A stretch of 64,000 bases of DNA from Corynebacterium sp. TAE3-ERU12 (GTDB taxonomy: Bacteria > Actinomycetota > Actinomycetes > Mycobacteriales > Mycobacteriaceae), in NCBI RefSeq assembly GCF_019209905.1, contig NZ_JAHUTM010000003.1, positions 124,001 through 188,000 of the forward strand, read 5' to 3'. Below, in pieces: positions 1 through 9,688 of this stretch. The position numbers and the translations under genes are program-made. The notes under the pieces were generated by a model that ran no database searches, was not told the origin of the DNA, and was given only the letters and a program-made list of their open reading frames with translations. Every line of letters starts with the position of its first letter. Within the stretch, counting starts at the first letter, position 1.

Positions 1-962
1 CGCGCCACATACCCAGTCGGTCGACTATCGCGGTACTGCCACAGCGCCTGCGCAAAAAGCGCCCACACCATCACAATGAATAGTGCAGACACAACGTGAT
101 ACGGGGTACCGAGCATAAACAGCGGGACCGGAATGACCAGCGCAAAAAGAGTCAAAACAACGTTGACCACACCACCGAGTGGCTCAGGCCAATCCACAAA
201 GCGCTCAATCAGCGTGTTGACCTCAACACTGCGGTATTCATTAACCGTCAAACGAGCAAAGTCCGCCGGGTTGCCGGTACCAACCCAGATGGCAAAACCA
301 GTCAGCGCTGTTGTGGCAACAACCACAGCCCACATCCACTTGGAAAAACCACGGATGAGGATCAGTATGCGAAAAACCGCGTAAACGGCGGCGACGATCA
401 TCCAGTAACTGCGGAACCAGTAACCGAATGCGAACATCACGGCGACTGCGGCGATCTCTCCGCGTAATCCCCGCGGCAACAGCAATACCAACAGCACCGT
501 CGCGGCGACCATGAGTTCCTTGGTGAAGGTGCCCATGAAGATCGCTGCCAGCACCAGTGTGGCCGCGATAAAACCAAGCGCATAAATGCCCCGCGGCACA
601 CGCCCAGCCCGCCACAGTGCCACAAAGACGGCCGCAGCGAGAATGGAGTAACTCAACAACCCGGCAGCAACTGTATCCGCACCGGAAAATCCCAATGTTC
701 GGTACACATTGGCAATGACCGCATACGACCCGTAATCCTCCAAACTGAGGATGAAGGGGTAATCAAGCAGGTAGCCGATACCAATCGCATCCAAATCGAA
801 ACGACGCGGCAAAATAAAACTACGCAGCAAAATCAGTGGCACCGGCAGCACCACTGCGACCAAAAGCAGCGCGAACACTCCCGACGGCAACTGCCGTAAA
901 GACTGCCGTGGTTGAGCTACCTGCCGGGTAGCTAAACGTTGCGATGGCGGGATTGAACTCAT
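1..962 (-). CDS. Polytopic membrane protein of exopolysaccharide locus (partial)
   Basis: The 5' part of a gene that runs off the left edge; about 320 residues are visible and no stop is reached. It begins MSSIPPSQRLATRQ and is dominated by hydrophobic segments such as FALLLVAVVLPVPLILL, GIYALGFIAATLVLAAIF and ELMVAATVLLVLLLP, with a Trp/Tyr/Arg-rich stretch FRSYWMIVAAVYAVF. The start codon overlaps the stop of the upstream glycosyltransferase by 4 nt (ATGA), so the two are translationally coupled. Membrane character and context suggest a Wzy-type polymerase or other polysaccharide assembly protein. That role is inferred from position, and no family signature was recognised. Confidence 0.7.
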   Translation of the reverse strand, partial: MSSIPPSQRLATRQVAQPRQSLRQLPSGVFALLLVAVVLPVPLILLRSFILPRRFDLDAIGIGYLLDYPFILSLEDYGSYAVIANVYRTLGFSGADTVAAGLLSYSILAAAVFVALWRAGRVPRGIYALGFIAATLVLAAIFMGTFTKELMVAATVLLVLLLPRGLRGEIAAVAVMFAFGYWFRSYWMIVAAVYAVFRILILIRGFSKWMWAVVVATTALTGFAIWVGTGNPADFARLTVNEYRSVEVNTLIERFVDWPEPLGGVVNVVLTLFALVIPVPLFMLGTPYHVVSALFIVMVWALFAQALWQYRDSRPTGYVA

Positions 963-2017
963 GCGGCCAACTCAGCACCTGCGACGCCGTAAAGGCTCAC
1001 CAAACTCTTCCGCAACGCGGATTCACTATAGAGTTCGCGCACCTCAGCCCAACTGGCAATAACCGAGTCCGGGTTATCCAGGGCTGTCAGTACAGCGGAA
1101 ACGGCTTGGTCCCGGTCGTCGTAACGGACCTGGGCGGGACATTCAAACAGTGGGGCAATATTTGGCACCACCGTCGGAATGCCAAGTGCCAACGCTTCTA
1201 ATACCGCCGCCGGGAAACCATCATGGCTAGCGGAGTGTAGGTACACCGAGAATTTCGATACTTCCTCAATAACCTGCTCATGCGACATCCAACCGGACAC
1301 GCTCACGCCCGCGTCCTCTAGGCACGCCCGCAGACCCGCATCACCATCACCGATCCACCGCATCTGAATATCAGGGCGGATCTGTTTCAGCGACCGGGCC
1401 ACCGCTGCAAAAAGGTGCGGGTTGCGCTGGATAGAAATACGTCCAGCCATCCCCACTACCGGAGGTGCGCTGGGATTCCAGCGTGCCCCGCACAGTTCGT
1501 CGGCAAGCACTGCATTACGCACAATACGGCGGCGAATAAAGGGGTTGACCGTCGATAAAGTGCGGTCCTCAAATGACGAGCAGGCCGCAAAAGTCCCAGT
1601 CAGTGGGGACACTATGGTTTCGACGGTGCGGTAGAAAAAACGATTCAGAGCAGGGCTGGCGGGATCATTGAGTGCTATGCCATGCGGGGTGTACACAATC
1701 TTTCGCCGCACCCCAGGCAACCAGCCCGCACCAAGACGCGCATAACAACCAGCGAAACTCGAATGCGCATGAATAACGTCGGGCTGTAATCGACGAACCT
1801 GTTTAGTTACCTCCGCGATCGCGCGGCCGTGACCTATCGGCAAATGCAGAATTTCATCGAAAGTTTCCGGGTCCGGGCTGTATTCACCATCAGCGCGGCG
1901 CGCATTCGCCAACAGCACATGCCGCGCCTCGGGGACAAGAGCCGTGTAGCGCTCCAGCATTGACTGCACACCACCGGCGTAGCACTCGGAGATATGCAGA
2001 ACAGTTGGCTGGGTCAT
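959..2017 (-). CDS. Glycosyltransferase family 4 (GT-B fold)
   Basis: A 352-residue cytoplasmic GT-B enzyme that probably adds a sugar to a lipid-linked exopolysaccharide intermediate. The N-terminal Rossmann domain has VLHISECYAGGVQSMLERY (the Gly-Gly acceptor loop) and HAHSSFAGCYARLG...YTPHG. The C-terminal domain has VGMAGRISIQRNPHLF and the donor-binding DGFPAAVLEALALGIPTVV, with the acid/Glu pattern typical of GT4. The start follows the stop of the upstream sugar transferase directly (TAA-ATG), with GGAG about 10 nt before. The stop overlaps the next gene by 4 nt. Donor and acceptor cannot be told from the sequence. Confidence 0.88.
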   Translation of the reverse strand: MTQPTVLHISECYAGGVQSMLERYTALVPEARHVLLANARRADGEYSPDPETFDEILHLPIGHGRAIAEVTKQVRRLQPDVIHAHSSFAGCYARLGAGWLPGVRRKIVYTPHGIALNDPASPALNRFFYRTVETIVSPLTGTFAACSSFEDRTLSTVNPFIRRRIVRNAVLADELCGARWNPSAPPVVGMAGRISIQRNPHLFAAVARSLKQIRPDIQMRWIGDGDAGLRACLEDAGVSVSGWMSHEQVIEEVSKFSVYLHSASHDGFPAAVLEALALGIPTVVPNIAPLFECPAQVRYDDRDQAVSAVLTALDNPDSVIASWAEVRELYSESALRKSLVSLYGVAGAELAA

Positions 2018-3580
2018 TTAATACGCTCCGTCCGAACTCAGTACCGCTTTGAAAGTGCGAGCAAGGATCGACAGATCCAAGCCGATTGTCCAGTTGTCGA
2101 TATAGAGAAGGTCTAAAGAGATAGCCTCCGCAGCGCTGAGGCGAGAACGCCCCGAGACCTGCCAAAGCCCAGTGATACCCGGCAGCACCGTCAACCGCAT
2201 CCAGGCATCGCGGTCATACTCAATAATTTCGCGCTCCAGCGGCGGGCGCGGCCCGACGAGGGACATGGTGCCGCCGATCACGTTGAACAGCTGCGGCAAC
2301 TCATCAATGCTGTAGCGGCGGATGAACTTGCCCACCCGAGTGACGCGGGGATCGTTTTCCATTTTGAACAGCAATACGCTGCCATCACCGTGCTTCTTAA
2401 TGAGGGCATCGGCTTTTTGGTCAGCATCGACACACATGGACCGGAATTTCCACATGCGGAACAGTTCGCCATGTTTGCCTAGCCGTGGCGCCCGATAAAA
2501 CACAGGCCCACCATCGCCTAGCTTCACGGCGAGCGCGGTAATAATCAGCAGCGGGGACAGCAGAATCACTAGCAGCACTGCGACGACGATGTCGAAAATG
2601 CGCTTGAAGAAGCCATTGGCGCCGATATTCCCCGGCCGAATGATTTTCATCAGCGCCATCGTGCCGACCCGCGCGGCACGGACACGCTGCGGATTCGCGG
2701 CAACCAGGTTCGGGTACAGGAATACCGAAATACCCAGCGGCGCAAAAGTCCAGCTCATCCGACGCAGCCAGGTCTGACCGATTCTGCCCGGGCACATGAC
2801 AAAAACATGGTCAACGCCCAATTCAATAAAAGTATCTGCAGTCAGTGCAGCGCGGCCAGGGACAATAACACTTCCATCGGGATTTTCTAGCGTCACACTG
2901 TCCCCGTCACGGTCTTCGATGACGAGGTAGGCGACAACATTCATCTCCTCACGAATATTGCGCCATTCCGGTGAGCAAAATTCGCGGATCTGGTCTCTGG
3001 TACACACCAGCACTTGGCGGCCAATGGAGGTGCCCATGATGCGTTTGAGCACCATAGGCTGCAGGAATAAGTGATTGAAAATAAGGAGCACGAACCCAAT
3101 GGGCACTGAGACCAAAATAAACGGCCGCAGGAAGTCCCATTGCAACGCTACGGCCAAAACCGAGGGCACACACAGAGTGATCAGGGTGGCCTCAAAGATG
3201 CGGCGACTGAGCATTTGCCGGTCGCGGTACACATCATCATCGAAAATCTCGCGGGTACGCAGCACCAGCAACCACAACACAACAAACGCGGTCGCCAGCA
3301 CTAATGAGCTCAATAAGGAGATATCGTTACTTGGTGCAACCGCGTAATGCTCCGGCGCCAGGAAGCGAAGGAGTACTACCACTGCAACGCTGAGCAATAA
3401 CCCGGCAACATCAAACATCAAGATAGAGTCAGCTACCCGACGCCGGGCCCGATGACGTCGATCTGCCCCATTGACTGGTGAATACCCACTGAGGTGGTCC
3501 CAGTCCTGCACTTCTTCCAATATTTCGTGGTTACCCATCCCGAAGCCAGAGCTCTGAGGGGAGCTGTTATGCAGCGTCAA
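2018..3580 (-). CDS. Polyprenyl-phosphate glycosyl-1-phosphate transferase (exopolysaccharide priming enzyme)
   Basis: A 520-residue membrane enzyme of the WbaP/WcaJ family, which transfers a sugar 1-phosphate to undecaprenyl phosphate to start repeat-unit synthesis. The N-terminal half has several transmembrane segments (e.g. ILMFDVAGLLLSVAVVVLL). The conserved C-terminal domain starts near residue 330 with KRIFDIVVAVLLVILLSP. It continues with GPVFYRAPRLGKHG, MWKFRSM, RRYSIDELPQLFNVI, MSLVGPRPP and LPGITGLWQVSGRS. The longest reading uses TTG at 3580, preceded at 6 nt by GAAGG; an internal ATG (Met15, 3538) has a poorer ribosome site. It is the first gene of a minus-strand operon, divergent from mrpA. 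Confidence 0.93.
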   Translation of the reverse strand: MTLHNSSPQSSGFGMGNHEILEEVQDWDHLSGYSPVNGADRRHRARRRVADSILMFDVAGLLLSVAVVVLLRFLAPEHYAVAPSNDISLLSSLVLATAFVVLWLLVLRTREIFDDDVYRDRQMLSRRIFEATLITLCVPSVLAVALQWDFLRPFILVSVPIGFVLLIFNHLFLQPMVLKRIMGTSIGRQVLVCTRDQIREFCSPEWRNIREEMNVVAYLVIEDRDGDSVTLENPDGSVIVPGRAALTADTFIELGVDHVFVMCPGRIGQTWLRRMSWTFAPLGISVFLYPNLVAANPQRVRAARVGTMALMKIIRPGNIGANGFFKRIFDIVVAVLLVILLSPLLIITALAVKLGDGGPVFYRAPRLGKHGELFRMWKFRSMCVDADQKADALIKKHGDGSVLLFKMENDPRVTRVGKFIRRYSIDELPQLFNVIGGTMSLVGPRPPLEREIIEYDRDAWMRLTVLPGITGLWQVSGRSRLSAAEAISLDLLYIDNWTIGLDLSILARTFKAVLSSDGAY

Positions 3581-3723
3581 TGTGGACCTTCATTGTGGGT
3601 GTACAAATTATTTCCATCAGCTATTCAAACAGCAAGGACGCCTAGTGTACAAGCACGCTCACGCAATAATTGCTTCAGCTATGCGTACCAACCCGTCGTA
3701 GCTAACTCCGGCGACCCCGCATA

Positions 3724-6678
3724 ATGGAAGCTATGACTATCCTTATTTGCGTGCTCGCCCTAACGGCGATTGTGGCACACCAGGCGATTCGCCGCATGGG
3801 GACCTATGCATTCCCCCTGCTCGCCACACCCCTTTTCGTGGGCACCATATGGTCATTCAACGAGGTAGTACGTCTTTATCTCGGCGGCCAACCTCGCAGC
3901 CTGCACTACCCCTGGATCCCCCTCCTTAATCTCAATATTGACTTTCGTCTCGGCCCCCTCGAGGCGCTATTCGCCACCTTGGTGCTCGGAATCGGCACCA
4001 TCATCCTGATCTACTGCACCGGCTACTTCCACAATCCACCCCGCGGCCAACGCCGTCGGCTCGGCTATTTCTCCGGCCAACTCGTCGGCTTCGCCGCAGC
4101 CATGTTTGGCCTCGTCATCAGCGACAATATGCTGCTGATGTACGTCTTTTGGGAGGCCACCTCAGTACTGTCTTTCCTCCTGGTCGGCTACTACGCCGAA
4201 CGTTCTTCCTCCCGCCGCGCCGCAACCCAAGCCCTCATGGTGACCACCCTGGGCGGGCTCATCATGCTCGTCGGCCTCATCCTGCTGGGCCAGACCACCA
4301 GCATGTGGAAGTTCTCTGAGCTAGCAACCATCCCCGCGGACACGCTCAGTGAGCCCCGCGTCGCCATTGCGGTAGTGCTGCTCATCATCGGCGCACTATC
4401 GAAATCAGCGATCGCCCCACTGCATTTCTGGCTACCCAGCGCCATGGCCGCCCCCACGCCTGTCTCAGCTTTTCTGCACTCAGCGGCAATGGTCAAAGCC
4501 GGCGTATTCCTCGTCGCCAAGCTCTCCCCGATATTCGCCACCACCGCCTACTGGCATCTCGCCATCATCCCGCTCGGCATCCTGACCCTGGTCATGGCCG
4601 GCTGGATGGCCCTACGCCAGAAGGACCTGAAACTCATCCTGGCTTATGGCACCGTCTCCCAGCTGGGTTTCATCATGGCGATTACCGCTATCGGCACCCG
4701 GGCCGCATTACTAGCCGGGCTGGCGCTGACTCTCGGCCACGCTTTATTCAAGGCCCCCTTATTCATGGTGGTCGGCGCTATCGACCACTGCACCGGAACC
4801 CGCGATATCCGCACACTCTCCGGCCTGGGCCGACGCACCCCACAGTTGGTGGTCATCGCCTGCCTCGCCGGTGCCTCCATGGCTGGGGTGCCCCCGCTGT
4901 TCGGTTTCGTCGCTAAGGAAGCAGCCCTGGAATCGGTGCTGCACGCAGCGCCGCTGGCGGGCATGCCGGGCATCTTCACGGCCGTCGGCGTGGTGATCGG
5001 CTCCACGTTCACCGCCGCCTACACACTGTTCGCCCTCTGGGGTGCATTCGCCACCAAAGATGGCCGTCCTTCCGAGGCTGTCGCCACCATGTCCCGGCCC
5101 TCGGCGTGGATGGTCATTCCCGCCGGTATCCCCGCGGTTATCGGCCTTATCGCTGGTCTTGCGCCCCATGTCATTGATGCGGGCTTAACGACGTATCTAC
5201 ACGCAGCGTTCCCGAACGAACCCGGCCATACGCACTTGGCGCTGTGGCACGGTTTCAGCACCCCACTGTTACTGACCGCAGTCATCCTCACTGCCGGGTA
5301 CCTCATGTTCCGGCTGCGCCACCTCGTCGCGCTTTTGCACTTCGATAAACCCGCACTTGGTGATGCCAATGAGTTCTACGACACCATCCTCTCCCGCGCC
5401 CGTACCCTGTCCACACGTGTCACCGCCACCACCCAGCGGGGGTCGCTGCCGCTGACCGAAGCGATCGTGATGCTGGTGCTCATCGCTTTGCCGATGTCAA
5501 CGCTGCTGCTGGGGTCACGCGATGACTTGGTGATGACTCTGTGGGACTCTCCTATGCAAGGCGCTGCGGCATTCATCATGGCCGTCACTGCCTTAGCCGC
5601 CACCCGGGTGCGCAACCGGTTATCTGGGCTCATCATGGTTGGTGTCACCGGTTATGGGTTGGCCCTCATGTTCACCCTGCAGGGCGCCCCTGACCTGGCT
5701 CTTACTCAGCTACTGGCGGAAACCATCACCGTCGTCATTTTTGTGCTGGTGCTGCGCACGTTGCCGGCACGTACTCGGGATCATGACGGCGAATGGGTGC
5801 GTGCCCGCGCCTGGTTGGCTGTGGGCGTCGGCATGGCTGCAGTGACCGTCGGTGCTTATGCAATGGCAAGTCGGCGCAGTGAGCCGATCTCTGACGATAT
5901 TCCCGACCTGGCCTACGACATCGGACACGGTGCTAATGCCGTCAACGTGCTGCTGGTCGATATCCGCGCCTGGGATACCTTCGGCGAGACAGCGGTGCTG
6001 GTCATCGCTGCGATCGGTATTGCTTCGCTGGTTTTCCGCACCCATACGGTGGACTCGTTGCCCCGCCCGGTGCGGCGCTCCCGCAAGGCTCGGCGTACCG
6101 ACGCGCGGTGGTTGGCCACCACTGATGCCCAGTCCGAGCGCGGCAATCAGCCGTTATTGCTGCTGATCGCGACTCGACTGTTATTCCCATCGATGATGGT
6201 GCTGTCGCTGTACCTATTTTTCGCCGGCCATAATTCGCCTGGTGGTGGGTTCGCGGGTGGTCTGGTGGCGGCTTTGGCTATCACGCTGCGGTATATCGCC
6301 GGCGGCCGGTGGGAGCTCGATGAGGCTGTTCCGGTGCCTGCCGACGCCCTCCTCGGTTCCGGCCTGGTGTGCTCGGCAACGTCGGTAGCCGCCCCGATAT
6401 TAGTCGGCTGGCCGCCGTTGACCTCGGCGATTACCGAATTTGAGGTGCCTCTTATCGGGGAGGTGGCGGTTGTCTCACCCCTGCTGTTCGACGCCGGGGT
6501 GTACCTGATTGTGGTGGGCACGGTGACTTATATGCTGCGTTCCTTGGGCGGGCGTCTGGATGTCGAAGCTGACCGGCGAGCTATCCGCGCGCGCTCGCGT
6601 CGGATTAGTCTGACCAAGTTGGGGCGCACTCGTCGGCATCGCTCCGCACGCACTCACAGCAGAAAGGCGGCGCGATGA
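3724..6678 (+). CDS. mrpA: Na+(K+)/H+ antiporter Mrp subunit A with fused MrpB domain
   Basis: A 984-residue polytopic membrane protein, the large subunit of the Mrp (Mnh) cation/proton antiporter. The first ~550 residues are NuoL-like: LLMYVFWEATSVLSFLLVGYY carries the conserved Glu, and ALSKSAIAPLHFWLPSAM the conserved Lys. The C-terminal part, from about residue 820, has the MrpB signature (RLLFPSMMVLSLYLFFAGHN, then SPGGGFAGGLVAA). Subunits A and B are therefore one polypeptide, which explains the missing mrpB. The start is ATG 3724 or ATG 3733 (Met4); neither has a strong ribosome site. The stop overlaps mrpC by 4 nt. First gene of a six-gene operon. Confidence 0.95.
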   Translation: MEAMTILICVLALTAIVAHQAIRRMGTYAFPLLATPLFVGTIWSFNEVVRLYLGGQPRSLHYPWIPLLNLNIDFRLGPLEALFATLVLGIGTIILIYCTGYFHNPPRGQRRRLGYFSGQLVGFAAAMFGLVISDNMLLMYVFWEATSVLSFLLVGYYAERSSSRRAATQALMVTTLGGLIMLVGLILLGQTTSMWKFSELATIPADTLSEPRVAIAVVLLIIGALSKSAIAPLHFWLPSAMAAPTPVSAFLHSAAMVKAGVFLVAKLSPIFATTAYWHLAIIPLGILTLVMAGWMALRQKDLKLILAYGTVSQLGFIMAITAIGTRAALLAGLALTLGHALFKAPLFMVVGAIDHCTGTRDIRTLSGLGRRTPQLVVIACLAGASMAGVPPLFGFVAKEAALESVLHAAPLAGMPGIFTAVGVVIGSTFTAAYTLFALWGAFATKDGRPSEAVATMSRPSAWMVIPAGIPAVIGLIAGLAPHVIDAGLTTYLHAAFPNEPGHTHLALWHGFSTPLLLTAVILTAGYLMFRLRHLVALLHFDKPALGDANEFYDTILSRARTLSTRVTATTQRGSLPLTEAIVMLVLIALPMSTLLLGSRDDLVMTLWDSPMQGAAAFIMAVTALAATRVRNRLSGLIMVGVTGYGLALMFTLQGAPDLALTQLLAETITVVIFVLVLRTLPARTRDHDGEWVRARAWLAVGVGMAAVTVGAYAMASRRSEPISDDIPDLAYDIGHGANAVNVLLVDIRAWDTFGETAVLVIAAIGIASLVFRTHTVDSLPRPVRRSRKARRTDARWLATTDAQSERGNQPLLLLIATRLLFPSMMVLSLYLFFAGHNSPGGGFAGGLVAALAITLRYIAGGRWELDEAVPVPADALLGSGLVCSATSVAAPILVGWPPLTSAITEFEVPLIGEVAVVSPLLFDAGVYLIVVGTVTYMLRSLGGRLDVEADRRAIRARSRRISLTKLGRTRRHRSARTHSRKAAR

Positions 6679-7175
6679 TTATTAACTTCACGCTGCTGGC
6701 CACTGCCGGCGTGCTGCTTGCCGCGGGCACCTACTTATTGCTTGACCGCGCTATCACCCGGATGCTGATGGGGTTGTTATTGATGGGCAATGGCATCAAC
6801 GTGTTCATCCTGGCGACCTCCGGGCCTCCCGGGAAACCCCCGATTCGTGGTCATGGCCCTAACCCCAGCGCCGAGGTGGCCGACCCGCTACCGCAGGCGC
6901 TGATCCTCACCGCCATTGTGATCATGCTGGGGTTGTCCGCATTCATTCTGGCTTTGGCCTACCGGCAGCACCGCTACCGGGCTGGGGATCACATTCAAGA
7001 CGACCGGGAAGACCGGGCTCTTGCCGCCCGGCGCGCCGACGACCCGTCACTGGCCCCGGACCACGACCGTTCCGATGACCCCACCACGGGTAAACCGACC
7101 GGCGCGGGGGACCAGTTCGGCCCGGAGAGCTTCGAGAAGCCACTGGCGAAGGGGGCCGATGATGATGACGACTGA
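6675..7175 (+). CDS. mrpC: Mrp antiporter subunit C with acidic C-terminal extension
   Basis: 166 residues. The first ~100 form three transmembrane helices of the NuoK-like MnhC family (LLLDRAITRMLMGLLLMGNGINVFIL and ALILTAIVIMLGLSAFILAL). The last ~60 are hydrophilic and strongly acidic (DHIQDDREDRALAARRADDP ... GADDDDD), an extension beyond the usual ~115-residue length. It overlaps mrpA by 4 nt upstream and mrpD by 14 nt downstream, so part of the extension is dictated by dual-coding DNA. It acts in the membrane as part of the Mrp complex. Confidence 0.93.
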   Translation: MIINFTLLATAGVLLAAGTYLLLDRAITRMLMGLLLMGNGINVFILATSGPPGKPPIRGHGPNPSAEVADPLPQALILTAIVIMLGLSAFILALAYRQHRYRAGDHIQDDREDRALAARRADDPSLAPDHDRSDDPTTGKPTGAGDQFGPESFEKPLAKGADDDDD

Positions 7176-8832
7176 GTCCCTGATCGCCATTCTTATCCCC
7201 CTGCCGGTATTGCTTCCGGCGGCTGCGGCGGCGCTGGCCTTGCTGCTGTCGCGGCGACCCCGGGTGCAGCAGTTGGTTGGCATTAGTGCTCTGGGAGTGC
7301 TGCTGCTGGTAGCGGGGGCACTGGTGTATTCGGTGCGCGCCTACGGTATTCATACTGTTCAGGTCGGTGGTTGGGACCCGCCAGTGGGGATCACCTTGGT
7401 GGCCGATGGGTTGTCCACTTTGATGGTGTTCATCTCCCAGCTGGTGCTGTTCGCGGTCTTTCTTTTCGGCATTGGCCAGGGCATTCGCGACGGTGATGAT
7501 GATGACCCCATTTCCGTCTATGTTCCCACCTATTTATTGCTCAATATGGGTGTGTCCATGGCTTTTCTCGCCGGCGATTTGTTCAATATGTACGTCGGTT
7601 TTGAGGTGCTCTTGGTCGCCTCCTATGTGCTGCTCACCCTGGGCGCGTCGGCGCAGCGTATCCGTGCCGGGGTGTCCTATGTGATGGTCAATATGCTGTC
7701 GTCGATGGTGTTTTTGCTGGCCATCGGCATGGTGTACGCGGCGGTGGGTACGGTGAATTTCGCCCATGTGTCTATCCGCATGGAGGAGCTTCCCGACGGC
7801 ACCCGCACTGCTATCGGCGCGGTGCTTTTGGTGGCTTTCGCGGTCAAAGCCGCGGTCTTCCCGATGTCGTCGTGGTTACCGGATTCCTACCCCACCGCCC
7901 CGTCGACGGTGACGGCGGTTTTTGCTGGTTTGCTCACCAAGGTCGGCGTGTATGCCATCATCCGCGCCCGCACGGTGCTGTTTCCGTATGACACCCTCGA
8001 CGCGGTGTTGTTGTGGGCGGGCTTGGCGACGATGCTGCTTGGCATCCTCGGCGCGATGGCGCAGAACGACATTAAACGACTTTTGTCATTCACCCTGGTC
8101 AGCCATATCGGCTATATGATTTTCGGTATTGCCATCGGCAATCCTTTGGGCATGTCCGGCGCCATTTTCTACGTGGTGCACCATATTCTCGTGCAAACTG
8201 CGCTGTTCTTGGTCGTTGGCCTGATTGAACGCCAGGCCGGTTCGTCGTCACTGCGCCGCTTAGGTGGATTGGCGAAGGCGTCCCCGGTTCTTGCGGTGTT
8301 GTACATCATCCCTGCGCTGAACCTGGGTGGCATCCCGCCTTTTTCTGGTTTTATCGGCAAGGTGGTGCTCATTGAGGCCGGGGCGCTCAATGGCTCCCCG
8401 ACGGCGTGGGTGCTCATCGCTGGTTCTATTGTGACCTCGCTGTTGACGCTGTACACGATGGTTTTGGTGTGGTCGAAAGCCTTCTGGCGGGACCGTTCCG
8501 ACGCCCCGGAAGGTGATGTGGCGCTGGCCCGTCCGATGACCCTGCGGGAAAACACCCGCACCATCCAGTTATCTGAGCGTGCCGACGTTGGCCGCATGCC
8601 TTTGGGCATGGTCATTCCCACCGCTGTTCTTGTCGCCGCTTCTCTTGCAGTGTCGCTGTGGGCGGGGCCATTGACTGCGGTGACCAATCGGGCGGCGCAT
8701 ACCGTCGAGGATGTCCGCGGCTACCGGGCGGCGGTACTGGGTGTGGATGATCCCGGTGAGCAGCTAGAACTGCCGCGCCCGGGCCGGACGCTGGGCCCCG
8801 GCGAACACCAGGAAATTGGGGGTGCGCACTAA
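7162..8832 (+). CDS. mrpD: Mrp antiporter subunit D
   Basis: About 556 residues; a NuoN/NuoM-like proton-translocating subunit of the Mrp antiporter. Diagnostic stretches are FNMYVGFEVLLVASYVLLTLG (conserved Glu), FAVKAAVFPMSSWLPDSYPTA (conserved Lys) and LLTKVGVYAIIR. A row of three ATGs (7159, 7162, 7165) follows GAAGGGGG at 7148-7155; 7162 gives the best spacing. The gene overlaps the end of mrpC. Residues after ~460 are a hydrophilic region with one more helix. The stop shares one base with the mrpE start (TAATG). Confidence 0.94.
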   Translation: MMTTESLIAILIPLPVLLPAAAAALALLLSRRPRVQQLVGISALGVLLLVAGALVYSVRAYGIHTVQVGGWDPPVGITLVADGLSTLMVFISQLVLFAVFLFGIGQGIRDGDDDDPISVYVPTYLLLNMGVSMAFLAGDLFNMYVGFEVLLVASYVLLTLGASAQRIRAGVSYVMVNMLSSMVFLLAIGMVYAAVGTVNFAHVSIRMEELPDGTRTAIGAVLLVAFAVKAAVFPMSSWLPDSYPTAPSTVTAVFAGLLTKVGVYAIIRARTVLFPYDTLDAVLLWAGLATMLLGILGAMAQNDIKRLLSFTLVSHIGYMIFGIAIGNPLGMSGAIFYVVHHILVQTALFLVVGLIERQAGSSSLRRLGGLAKASPVLAVLYIIPALNLGGIPPFSGFIGKVVLIEAGALNGSPTAWVLIAGSIVTSLLTLYTMVLVWSKAFWRDRSDAPEGDVALARPMTLRENTRTIQLSERADVGRMPLGMVIPTAVLVAASLAVSLWAGPLTAVTNRAAHTVEDVRGYRAAVLGVDDPGEQLELPRPGRTLGPGEHQEIGGAH

Positions 8833-9410
8833 TGCGGGACACACTGCGCCGCAATAAACCACCAATTGTCATGTTCACCTGGCTGGTGCTGCTGTGGCTA
8901 TTGCTGGTCGGCGAAGTCACAGTCGGCAATATTGTCGCCGGGGTGGGCATTGCGGCGGTGGTGGCCCTAGTGCTGCCCATGCCGCGGGTACCTACTGGTG
9001 GCCTGGATGTGAACTGGCCGGCGATGGCCACATTGCTGGTGAGCTTCACCGTGGAGTTCATCACCGCATCCTGTGCCGTGGCCTGGTTAGCGATGAGGCG
9101 CTCCGCCCAACCATGTGGTGCGGTGGTGCAGGTGCCAATGCGTACTCGCGATGACCTCACCTTGGCCTCGGCTGTTGCGCTGATTAGTTTGCAGCCAGGT
9201 GGGCTGGTGATGAAAGTCGACCGGCAACACCATCTGCTGACTATCCATATCCTGGATGCTTCGACGACCGGCCGGGTCGACAGGGCCGTCGGCAAGCTCG
9301 CGGCAATGGAGCGCCGGGTAGTGCGTGCCTTTGAAAACCGTGATGTCAACGCCACTTCTAGCCGATTCGGCCACGACCACGCCCAAGTTCACCGAGAGGA
9401 CACCCCATGA
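8832..9410 (+). CDS. mrpE: Mrp antiporter subunit E
   Basis: 192 residues, MnhE family. N-terminal membrane helices (FTWLVLLWLLLVGEVTVGN, VAGVGIAAVVALVLPMPR) are followed by a soluble domain with the family features TRDDLTLASAVALISLQPG and LLTIHILDAST. It starts in the mrpD stop (TAATG) and overlaps mrpF by 4 nt, so it belongs to the same transcript and is translationally coupled. It carries one copy of the window's repeated 11-mer (9287-9297), read here as Val-Gly-Lys. Confidence 0.93.
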   Translation: MRDTLRRNKPPIVMFTWLVLLWLLLVGEVTVGNIVAGVGIAAVVALVLPMPRVPTGGLDVNWPAMATLLVSFTVEFITASCAVAWLAMRRSAQPCGAVVQVPMRTRDDLTLASAVALISLQPGGLVMKVDRQHHLLTIHILDASTTGRVDRAVGKLAAMERRVVRAFENRDVNATSSRFGHDHAQVHREDTP

Positions 9411-9688
9411 GCGAGGCTGTCTACCACGCCGTACTCACAGGTGCGGGGACGATTTATGGCATCGCCGCGATGCTCACCTTGGTTCGCCTCCTGGCGGGGC
9501 CGAATTCGCTGGACCGGCTGATCAGCCTGGAATCACTGATCGCCATGGTGCAGGGCCTGCTGGCTTTGCTTATCGCCGGCTCACTGAATACCTCATGGGC
9601 CTACCCGATGCTGGTGGTGGCACTGCTGGGCTTTATTAGTTCAGTGGCGGTGGCCCGCTTCCGCGTCCCAGATAAGAAGGGGACCTGA
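9407..9688 (+). CDS. mrpF: Mrp antiporter subunit F
   Basis: 93 residues and three transmembrane helices, MnhF family. Features are TLVRLLAGPNSLDRLISLE (the conserved RxxxGP..DR loop) and a C-terminal FISSVAVARFR. Start and stop both overlap the neighbouring genes (ATGA at 9407, TGATG at 9686), typical of this operon. Confidence 0.93.
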   Translation: MSEAVYHAVLTGAGTIYGIAAMLTLVRLLAGPNSLDRLISLESLIAMVQGLLALLIAGSLNTSWAYPMLVVALLGFISSVAVARFRVPDKKGT

